From contig NZ_JAPKNH010000003.1 in NCBI RefSeq assembly GCF_026344005.1, forward strand, positions 434,001-498,000: 64,000 nt of DNA. Direction: 5' to 3'. Of this stretch, positions 46,518-53,346 are shown piece after piece. The position numbers and the translations under genes were made by a program. This DNA is from Kaistia terrae (lineage in GTDB: Bacteria > Pseudomonadota > Alphaproteobacteria > Rhizobiales > Kaistiaceae). The notes below the pieces were generated by a model that was not told the DNA's origin, did not search any database, and was given only the letters and a program-made list of their open reading frames with translations. Each line of letters starts with the position of its first letter. Within the stretch, counting starts at the first letter, position 1.

Positions 46518-47885
46518 GTGAAACCTGGGAATCTTGTGGTTCTCCATCTGGAGAGCATTTCCTGGCGAACGCTCCAGTCCTTTCCGGAGGCGTTCCCCAA
46601 TCTCAACCGATTCATGCCGCAATCGCGGGTCTACCGGTCCTACTTCTCGTCAGCAACATCGACCCAGATGGTCCTCGCGTATCTTTTTCATGGCAATGAC
46701 TGCGAGATGGACACGGCCCTCGCCATCGCCAAACCCGCCGCCAACAATCCAAGCCTGTTCTCGACCCTCCGCAGGGCGGGATATCGGACCGAATTTCTCG
46801 GTGTCAGCATGCAGCCGGGCAAGAAGATGCTGCCGCTTCTCGCCGAGACGCTTCCGCCCGTTTGGTCGACCAACGATTTCGACGCGCTGCTGCAGAAGTT
46901 CGACGAGGCGACCGACGCAGATCGTTTCGCAATCTATGTCTGGAACCTGGTGACGCACGTCGAGCATGCAATGGCGCTGGGGCCCTATGCCCAAGGGCTC
47001 GACGATCTGATCGGCGGCGCCTGTGCGGTTGCCGACCACGCCCTCGGCGGGATGCTAGACCTGCTGGAACGGAAGTCGCTGCTGGGGGAGACGACGGTCG
47101 TAATTTTCGGTGACCATGGCGACGACTACTGGACCCATGGCTTCAAGAACGGGCTACTACACGGCGTCGAGCCACACACCCAGATCGTGCATTGCCCGCT
47201 GATGATCCGCGACGCATCCCTCCCCTCCGGCAATGACCATGGCCTAGCCAGCACGATCGACCTCGCCGCCACCTGCTTCGATCTTCTCGGCGTCATACCG
47301 GAGCTGCCGTTCGCCGGGTCCGGCCAGAGCCTCGCTTCTGCGCCCCGGCGGCAATTCGCTTTCTCGCAGAACTTTACCGCCAATCAGCCCGATGCGGTAA
47401 AAATGGACATCCGCAAGGCTTTCTCCGTCCATGACGGCTCACACACCTTGATGGTGAGTTCGCGCGGGCTTGAGATGTTCAATCACCGGCTCGATCCCGG
47501 TAATCACTGCAATCTCCTGCATTTCTTCGATCTCGATCGTGATGGCGGCCTGACGTTCCGGGACGTGCACGGCGCCCACCAGCACTTTTCCATGGCTGTC
47601 GGCGCAATGCTGGAGCGGGACGATACGGTCCGCAGGGATTTCAAGCGCCTGTGCGCAGCGCTGCGCGACTGGTTGGCCGGCAAGCAGGACTATATCGCCG
47701 CGCGCGCGCCGCCTGTCGTGAACCCGCTTGATCCCGCCTGCTTCGACAGGATCAACCGGCACGGCCAGGAGGCGTTCTTCGCCGGGGCCCGGGATGTTCG
47801 CCGAGGGCGCGGCAGATCCATCAGGCGGTCTCTAGGTAGGCTTCTGCGTTACCTGTTTCGACGGAGTGACCATGTCCGGGCTTGA
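46518..47885 (+). CDS. Soluble alkaline phosphatase/sulfatase superfamily enzyme
   Basis: 455 residues from a GTG at 46518. Metal-site landmarks of the sulfatase/phosphatase fold are present: LHLESIS with Glu12, the nucleophile region SSATSTQM (Thr47 or neighbours), VTHVEHAM and FGDHGDDYW (Asp199, His200). It has no signal peptide and no membrane helices, unlike LTA synthases. A short frame with ATG at 46459 (MTVRPLPSAPVTPFAKLAVP, then stop at 46519) would supply a natural N-terminus if one base is gained or lost in between, so the gene may be frameshifted. It could hydrolyse or transfer a phosphate- or sulfate-linked polyol. Confidence 0.75.
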   Translation: MKPGNLVVLHLESISWRTLQSFPEAFPNLNRFMPQSRVYRSYFSSATSTQMVLAYLFHGNDCEMDTALAIAKPAANNPSLFSTLRRAGYRTEFLGVSMQPGKKMLPLLAETLPPVWSTNDFDALLQKFDEATDADRFAIYVWNLVTHVEHAMALGPYAQGLDDLIGGACAVADHALGGMLDLLERKSLLGETTVVIFGDHGDDYWTHGFKNGLLHGVEPHTQIVHCPLMIRDASLPSGNDHGLASTIDLAATCFDLLGVIPELPFAGSGQSLASAPRRQFAFSQNFTANQPDAVKMDIRKAFSVHDGSHTLMVSSRGLEMFNHRLDPGNHCNLLHFFDLDRDGGLTFRDVHGAHQHFSMAVGAMLERDDTVRRDFKRLCAALRDWLAGKQDYIAARAPPVVNPLDPACFDRINRHGQEAFFAGARDVRRGRGRSIRRSLGRLLRYLFRRSDHVRA

Positions 47886-48564
47886 TGATCGGCCGTGCGA
47901 CGCTGCCCAGGCCCTGATCCAGGCCGCCGGAAGCGGATCGCGCCTCGGCCTCGGGCCCAAGGCGTTCGTTCGCCTCGATGGCGAGACCTTGCTGGAACGC
48001 TCGGTCGCGCTCTTCCGCGACCTCGTCGAGAGCATCGTCATCGCTGTTCCCGCCGCAGATCTCAGTCGCGCGCGCTCGCTGGTGGGCGGCCCCGGTGTAT
48101 CGCTGATCGCCGGCGGCGCGACGCGCAGCGAGACGACCCGCAAGCTGATCGGCGAAGCGACGGCGCCATGGCTGATCCTGCATGACGTCGTGCACCCCTT
48201 CGCGACGGCTGCCTCCGTATCTCTGCTGATCGAGGCAGCCAAGACGCATGGGGCTTCAGCCCCCGGAATCGTCAATACGGAATACCTTTACCGGCTCGAT
48301 GGCGAGATCCTTCATGCGCCGGGTGATGTACTGATCGGCCAGAAGCCTGTCGTCTTCTCCGCGGAAGCAGTGCGCCGTGCTTACAGCACGCTCGATGCGG
48401 CGGATGTGTCGCAGGATCCGAGCCTGCTTGAAGTGCTTGAAGTCGCGGGTATCCGCACGGCCTTCGTCGAAGGCAGCACGCGCAACATCAAGATCACCAG
48501 CCCGGCGGATCTCGCGCTGGCAGAGGCCATGGTCGCGTTGGAAAAGCGCCGGGCGGGTCGCTGA
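47872..48564 (+). CDS. IspD/TarI-like cytidylyltransferase
   Basis: 230 residues. The family start QALIQAAGSGSRLGLGPKAFVRLDG holds the CTP-binding Gly-rich loop and Lys30. LILHDVVHPFATAASV matches the conserved Asp/Arg block, except that VHPF replaces the usual ARP. The C-terminus NIKITSPADLALAEAM matches the NIKITxPEDL of IspD. IspD makes CDP-methylerythritol and TarI makes CDP-ribitol. In this cassette, next to a glycosyltransferase and a phosphatase-fold enzyme, a CDP-polyol for glycan decoration is more likely than isoprenoid synthesis. It overlaps the upstream gene by 14 bp. Confidence 0.75.
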   Translation: MSGLDDRPCDAAQALIQAAGSGSRLGLGPKAFVRLDGETLLERSVALFRDLVESIVIAVPAADLSRARSLVGGPGVSLIAGGATRSETTRKLIGEATAPWLILHDVVHPFATAASVSLLIEAAKTHGASAPGIVNTEYLYRLDGEILHAPGDVLIGQKPVVFSAEAVRRAYSTLDAADVSQDPSLLEVLEVAGIRTAFVEGSTRNIKITSPADLALAEAMVALEKRRAGR

Positions 48565-48603
48565 AAGGGAAACCAACAGCTGGCGCCGCCCTGGGTGTCG
48601 CGC

Positions 48604-48632
48604 AAAGCAGGGCGTGCCAAGCACCCTGCTTT
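48604..48632 (+). terminator. Likely terminator of the three-gene cassette
   Basis: AAAGCAGGG (48604-48612) pairs with CCCTGCTTT (48624-48632) 40 bp after the cytidylyltransferase stop. Outer arms GGCGCCGCCC (from about 48582) and GGGTGGCGCC (to about 48654) extend it to a cruciform-like structure. There is no long U-tract after it. Confidence 0.5.
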
Positions 48633-48676
48633 AACCGCGTGTTGGGGTGGCGCCGTGAGCCTGCGAGATGACGGCA

Positions 48677-48703
48677 AAGGCGCCTGCATCACAAAGGCGC
48701 CTT
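48677..48703 (-). terminator. Hairpin downstream of the small acidic protein gene
   Basis: AAGGCGCCT (48677-48685) and AGGCGCCTT (48695-48703) form a 9-bp perfect stem with a 9-nt loop. It lies about 170 bp past the minus-strand stop at 48876 and could end that transcript. Confidence 0.4.
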
Positions 48704-48875
48704 GAACCATTCGTGTGACGCGCGGGGTGTCCGCAATTCTTCGGAGCCCCCTCAAACCCGAAATCGCGGATTTGCATCACGTCGTGGAAACCGATCACCG
48801 CACGTGGCCGATGCAGTGACACCCGAACGGAGGGCTCCTCTACTCATTGTCGGGGCCATCTGGAGTGTCAAACAC

Positions 48876-49082
48876 TCACGCATCCAGACGCACGGTATCG
48901 CCCTCAAGCCCCTTTATCTTCGATAGAAGCTCGGGATCATTCCCGTCAGCGACGGTGACTATGTAGCCATATACGAGCCCATCGTCGCTCTCGTTGGAAT
49001 CAAGACGGTAATCGAGCTCGTCAAGTTCATCTTGCTCAAGGCCCAGCGCGCTTGCGAGAAGAGCGTCAGTTCGGTCTTCCAT
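48876..49082 (-). CDS. Small acidic hypothetical protein
   Basis: 68 residues starting MEDRTDALLASALGLEQDEL, with an Asp/Glu-rich middle (DELDYRLDSNESDDGLVYGY) and end IKGLEGDTVRLDA. The GGAGGGGGATATCC directly before the ATG (49080-49082) is a strong ribosome site, which is the main reason to accept it. No membrane segment. The acidity recalls small anti-restriction or DNA-mimic proteins of mobile elements, but there is no motif to prove this. Confidence 0.6.
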   Translation of the reverse strand: MEDRTDALLASALGLEQDELDELDYRLDSNESDDGLVYGYIVTVADGNDPELLSKIKGLEGDTVRLDA

Positions 49083-49239
49083 GGATATCCCCCTCCGATG
49101 AGCGCCGAGCGTGTCCGAGATCCGGAGGGGCGTCAATCATAGAACCCAAACGCCAAAGCGCCGCGATCTGTCGGTACTTCGTTGACCTTGAGACCGGCTA
49201 TCTTCACGGCGATCTCAGGGGGGATGGGCTCCGTAAACT

Positions 49240-49365
49240 CTATCCTGCGAGCATAGATCCTACCTGCCGGTCTTTGCTGGAATTGAGATGCCAGGTCAGG
49301 CGATCCAGCTCGTAGACCGAGATGTCCAGTGCCTTTGCGATCCGCCGCAATTTGTCCGCTTCCAA
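49240..49365 (-). CDS. Short XRE-like helix-turn-helix tail or small protein
   Basis: 41 residues from a TTG (49363-49365) preceded by AAGGAGGGGGCA, a strong ribosome site. The sequence EADKLRRIAKALDISVYELD looks like the last helices of an XRE/Cro repressor (IAKALDVSxxEL). The open frame extends upstream to about 49480 (TLDFDSSSLLVFKKEGALEA), so it may be the end of a decayed longer gene. Near the integrase, an excision or immunity regulator would fit. Confidence 0.35.
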   Translation of the reverse strand: MEADKLRRIAKALDISVYELDRLTWHLNSSKDRQVGSMLAG

Positions 49366-49731
49366 TGCCCCCTCCTTTTTGAATACGAGGAGGCTGCTCG
49401 AATCAAAGTCGAGCGTCAACAGGAGCCGGCCCAGTAGAGGCGTTTCATGTCGCGACGACTTGCCGTCGCCTCATGTGAAACGTTGGAAAATCTAGACATT
49501 CAGTCGCAAAATGACCCGACATGAAAGCCCCGAAGCGCAATACAAATATTCGTATAAGCACTTGATTTTACTTGGAAAAACTAAGTGGCTGGGGAACCTG
49601 GAGTTTCAGCGAGGCTCCTTTTCGCCCATACTAAGCCATTGATATCACGAAAAGAACTTGTAATTCATAGGGTTAGAGGTAGAAGGGGTGCTAATGTTTG
49701 GTGCTAACGTTTAGCACCGGGAGAGGCCCCG
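49366..49731. other. Regulatory spacer before the integrase gene
   Basis: About 365 bp. GTTTCATGTCGCGAC and GTCGCCTCATGTGAAAC (about 49440-49484) form an imperfect hairpin. The rest to 49680 is AT-rich. The repeat at 49687-49718 stands directly before the integrase start. The att site of the element may be here, but I cannot show a duplicate core. Confidence 0.4.
49687..49718. promoter_or_regulatory. Tandem 13-bp repeat and palindrome before the integrase
   Basis: GGTGCTAATGTTT (49687-49699) is followed directly by GGTGCTAACGTTT (49700-49712), 12 of 13 identical. The second copy runs into the perfect palindrome GGTGCTAA-CGT-TTAGCACC (49700-49718), which ends 13 nt before the ATG at 49732. 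Position and symmetry suggest an operator or an arm-type integrase binding site that would control integrase expression. Confidence 0.55.
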
Positions 49732-51531
49732 ATGGCACGGCAAAACAACCTCATGAGACGCGGCGCGGTCTACTACGCGCTTGTCCATATCCCTACGGAT
49801 CTCCAGGCCGCCATGGGCGGAAAGAAACAGGTTTGGCGCTCCCTCGAAACGAAGGACTACGGCGAAGCGAAGCGCCGGCTGGCCGCGCATCTCGACCAGT
49901 GGATCAGCACCTTTGATGATATGCGCCGTCGCCGCGACCTGTCCGATGCCGACGTAGATGTTGCAGTTTGGGAGCACTATACGGCGAAGGTGGAGGAAGG
50001 CGACCGGGAGCGAGCAAGCCGACCAACAGCCGCAGAAATCGATATAGCGATAGACAAGGCGTTCACTGACGCCCGCCGATCCGGCGCGGCGGAAGCTGGT
50101 CCTATCGCCATGATCAACGCCATGACGGACGTTGAAGTTCTCGCGAACAAGGCGTCATGGGCCGCACGTCGCCGAACTTCCCGGCTCAACCGCCTTCGCG
50201 CCGATCTTGCAAGCGGCGACACTCGCTTGATCGAGGTCGAAGCCGACCGCTTCCTAGCGGGCAACGGGCTTAACATCGAGCGTGGCGGCACCCGTTACCG
50301 GGAGTTTTGCTTCAAGCTCATGCGGGCGGACATCGAGCAGCTTGAACGCTACGCCGAGCGCGACCGTGGCGACTTCACGGGCCAGCCCAAAGATCCGATC
50401 ATTGTTGAGCCAGTGAAACGCCCGGAACCCATCGGCTCAACTGGCGAATCCATCATGCAGGTTTTCGCCAAGTATCAGGCAGAGAATCCGAACGAGATCC
50501 GACCGGAGACTTTCGGACAGGCCCGGCGCGACGTGCAGCACTTCTCCGATTTTGTCGGGCCACGGGTGCGCGCGTCCGCAATCGACAAGCGCATGGTTCG
50601 CGAGTGGAAGGAAGTCCTGGCCGCGTGGCCGGTGAAGGCGACCGAGACGGCAGTGTTCAAGGATATGAAGATCCTCGACATTGTGACCAAGAACAAAACC
50701 TTGGCCACACCGAAGCCCACACTGACGCGGAACACGATCCGGCGCTATCTCGCCAGCCTCAGCGGTTTCTGCAAATGGCTGAAGACGAATGACTACCTCG
50801 ACGCGAACCCTGTCGCCGACATGCTGCCGAAGAAGAATGGCCCGGCGAACGAGCGCGACACGTTCACCGATGAAGCGCTTACGACCTTGTTCCACTCGCC
50901 TCTGTTCACGACCTGCAAGGGCACAGAATGGCGCGACCTGGACAAGCCCGGCAACGTCGCAGTGCGCGATCATCGTTTCTGGATACCGCTAATCATGACC
51001 TTCAGCGGTTCGCGGCCCGCAGAAATTGCGCAGCTACACGCTGGCGATGTTCGGCAGGTCGGCGATGTTTGGATCATGGACATCAACGACGAAGACGAGA
51101 ACAAGAGGACCAAGAACCAGAATTCCAAGCGCGTAGTGCCGATCCATCCCGAACTAATCCGTATTGGCTTCATAAAGCACTGTCAGAGGATGGTCGACGC
51201 CGGGCAGAAGCAGGTATTTCCCGAGGTTGAGATACCGAAAGAGGGGCAGATTGCGGCGCAGTTCTCACGCGAGTTCAATCGTTACCTGACGGACATCGGC
51301 GTTAAGACCAGCAAGAAGATCGTCACCTACAGCCTTCGCCACACCGTCACCGATCAGCTTCGGCTCGCCGGCTTCATGGACAACGAGATTGAAACCATCG
51401 TCGGTCATGAGAAGCGGACACAGACCAGCAGATACGGAAAGACGCGGGAAGGCACGCTGAAGCTTCGCGTCGAGCTTGTGAATTCCATCGCCTACCGCAC
51501 CCTTGACCTTTCGCATCTATATCGGCCATGA
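49732..51531 (+). CDS. Tyrosine recombinase/integrase, DUF6538 type
   Basis: 599 residues, a large phage-type integrase. Residues 1-60 (LMRRGAVYYALVHIPTDLQA) are the DUF6538 N-terminal module. A SAM-like core-binding domain is near 240-360. The catalytic domain has Arg428 (FSGSRPAEIAQL), Lys near 465, Arg536 in YSLRHT, His559 in IVGHEK and the nucleophile Tyr568 in TSRYGK. The box II histidine (HxxR) is replaced by Tyr533 (YSLR). It drives integration of the element that carries the Qat operon. Ribosome site GGGAGAGG just upstream. Confidence 0.92.
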   Translation: MARQNNLMRRGAVYYALVHIPTDLQAAMGGKKQVWRSLETKDYGEAKRRLAAHLDQWISTFDDMRRRRDLSDADVDVAVWEHYTAKVEEGDRERASRPTAAEIDIAIDKAFTDARRSGAAEAGPIAMINAMTDVEVLANKASWAARRRTSRLNRLRADLASGDTRLIEVEADRFLAGNGLNIERGGTRYREFCFKLMRADIEQLERYAERDRGDFTGQPKDPIIVEPVKRPEPIGSTGESIMQVFAKYQAENPNEIRPETFGQARRDVQHFSDFVGPRVRASAIDKRMVREWKEVLAAWPVKATETAVFKDMKILDIVTKNKTLATPKPTLTRNTIRRYLASLSGFCKWLKTNDYLDANPVADMLPKKNGPANERDTFTDEALTTLFHSPLFTTCKGTEWRDLDKPGNVAVRDHRFWIPLIMTFSGSRPAEIAQLHAGDVRQVGDVWIMDINDEDENKRTKNQNSKRVVPIHPELIRIGFIKHCQRMVDAGQKQVFPEVEIPKEGQIAAQFSREFNRYLTDIGVKTSKKIVTYSLRHTVTDQLRLAGFMDNEIETIVGHEKRTQTSRYGKTREGTLKLRVELVNSIAYRTLDLSHLYRP

Positions 51532-51956
51532 CGAACCATAGAAGCGGACCAATCATATATAATTCATCAATTTAATTGGTAACTTAGCCAGGCATAGAGC
51601 GGAACATGGTCGAACGCCGACCAGATGGCGGCTGGCCTCCTTCGGGTTTGCCTTTGCACTTGGCTCGACCGCTGGCAGGGGGCTTCTGGGCACCTATAGA
51701 GAGGGGGCGAGATGTCAGCGCAGTAACATTGAACGACCGTCTCCACCTTCGGAACATCGCCTCAATAGCAGGCCCTACCTTCTCTTCTCGTTCTCGTACT
51801 TCGTCCCACCCTCATATGCCCCTCAGTTTTCTATCAGCGGGGACAGTCCCTACCGAGCTGCGGCTCGCACTGGTCGGCAAAAGCCGGACAGCCAAGTTTC
51901 GCCACATTCTCTTATTCCAACTTTCCCCATTAGGGGCATGGGATCGAGCACGAGCC
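51532..51956. other. Spacer after the integrase without a supported gene
   Basis: About 425 bp; a plus-strand frame (51606-52187) crosses it but is antisense to the following small gene and has no domain. No repeat stands out. Confidence 0.35.
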
Positions 51957-52283
51957 TCAATCTCCCCCTTCCCACTCCTTGAGCTCTTCGGCGGTCATCG
52001 GGGCGAGGGCTTGCTCAAGCGACAAGCTTCCCTTGCCTTTGAGATGACCAAGCTTCGGACGCGGCTTGGGACAGCCTTCGGCGTTCAAAAGACTTGCCAG
52101 GGCCATAATCCACTCAATGACTTCAGCACTGAGTTTGATTTCGGCCGGGGCGCGGTTACCGGTCATGCGACTTTTGACCCGACGTGAACCAGCCTGTCGA
52201 GCGATCCGTGCTTTGTGCCTTTTCAGCTGCGAGCTCTTCATTCGGACTTCCAACTCACGCATCACGTCAAACTTCCCGGCCAC
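51957..52283 (-). CDS. Hypothetical basic/helical protein
   Basis: 108 residues from a GTG at 52283, or 101 from an internal ATG. Basic N-terminal half (MKSSQLKRHKARIARQAGSR, RVKSRMTGNRAPAEIKL) and a helical, more acidic C-terminal half (AEVIEWIMALASLLNAEG, MTAEELKEWEGGD). The reading has protein-like composition but no family can be named. It lies between the intact integrase and the second integrase tail. Confidence 0.4.
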   Translation of the reverse strand: MAGKFDVMRELEVRMKSSQLKRHKARIARQAGSRRVKSRMTGNRAPAEIKLSAEVIEWIMALASLLNAEGCPKPRPKLGHLKGKGSLSLEQALAPMTAEELKEWEGGD

Positions 52284-52408
52284 GGTTCAACCGGCAATTA
52301 GCGATCATTCGGACAGAATAGCGCGGCAATATTGACGGCGATTTTGATCCCATGCGCGCTCGTGGGGAAGGCCGTAGAGCTTGTATCGGCACGACGTGAA
52401 GCGAATAG

Positions 52409-52510
52409 GGCTATGGCTCCATTGACGAGGGAAGCTTAAAGCCCCGCGTCGAGATCATCAACACCATCGCCTTCCGGGCCTCGACCTTGCGCATTTATAC
52501 CGGGCATAAC
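52409..52510 (+). pseudogene. Second integrase tail (decayed)
   Basis: The plus frame reads GYGSIDEGSLKPRVEIINTI then AFRASTLRIYTG. It aligns with RYGKTREGTLKLRVELVNSI and AYRTLDLSHLYRP at the end of the intact integrase, including the nucleophile tyrosine context (YG). An in-frame TAG stands directly upstream and no start exists, so only the tail is left. It lies 140 bp before the small gene at 52648, the same arrangement as at 18.9-19.1 kb. Confidence 0.7.
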
Positions 52511-52647
52511 GATGGGCATGATTGCCTAACGCCACTTCGTGGACATCGACCCCACTGAAGATCTGGCAACTGAAACAAGACTACCCTTCTGAACCCCAAC
52601 GAGAACAGTTGTATTCTACAAAAGTGAATACAACACAGGAGGTTCCA

Positions 52648-53061
52648 TTGCCAGACGCGTCCAATATTGCACGACTTATCCTGAAACTGGAGTCTGATCG
52701 CCTTTCCGTCGAAGGAGAGGAAATCGGCTTCAATATGGGGACCTATATAGGGCCACGGAACGTCAGCGCTGGCATATTGGATGACCGCCTCCCCAATTGT
52801 CGCACAGTCGCCTGCATTGCCGGACACTGCTTTCTTCTGGCGACTGGCGCGACCCTTCAGGAAGCAGCCGAGGCAGACGCTGACGATATCGAGACTACTG
52901 CCGCAGAGTTCCTAGGCATCGCCGGCGAGCAGGCAAGCGATCTGTTCTTTGATCTTCCCGAGCAGATGCAGCTCCCTGATGTGACGGTCGACCAGGCTAT
53001 CGCCACACTGCGCCGTCTCCGGAATACGGGCACCGTTCAGTGGCTGCCGCCGCAGCCGTAG
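52648..53061 (+). CDS. Hypothetical mobile-element protein (intact copy)
   Basis: 137 residues from a TTG at 52648, with CACAGGAGGTT ending 3 nt upstream. Main features are IARLILKLESDRLSVEGEEI, GFNMGTYIGPRNVSAGIL, a Cys-containing CIAGHCFLLATGATLQEAAE and LPDVTVDQAIATLRRLRNTG. No known domain. A broken relative stands at 19139 with the same translation signal and the same integrase-tail neighbour, so the gene belongs to the element, not to the host core. Function unknown. Confidence 0.55.
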   Translation: MPDASNIARLILKLESDRLSVEGEEIGFNMGTYIGPRNVSAGILDDRLPNCRTVACIAGHCFLLATGATLQEAAEADADDIETTAAEFLGIAGEQASDLFFDLPEQMQLPDVTVDQAIATLRRLRNTGTVQWLPPQP

Positions 53062-53346
53062 CCTCTCCCGACCGCAATTATCTCCTGCTGCTGAGCCACG
53101 AACATGCTTGTGGTGTCGCCGCTTCCAAATGTCTGAGGCTTTGCTCAAAGCCAAATTAGTGTCTCGTTGAAGCGCATTGAGCGCTGTGACGCCGTTGGTC
53201 GAAAGCGGCCCGCCACTGCTCAGATCGCAGCTGAAGTTCTGCACGCCTCAGTGATTTTAGTCACGACCCATGCGAGCGCGCGGATCGCCCTTGACCTCCG
53301 CAACCAGAGCGAGAAACATGGTGGGAACGGGGGAGTTCACCGCGCT

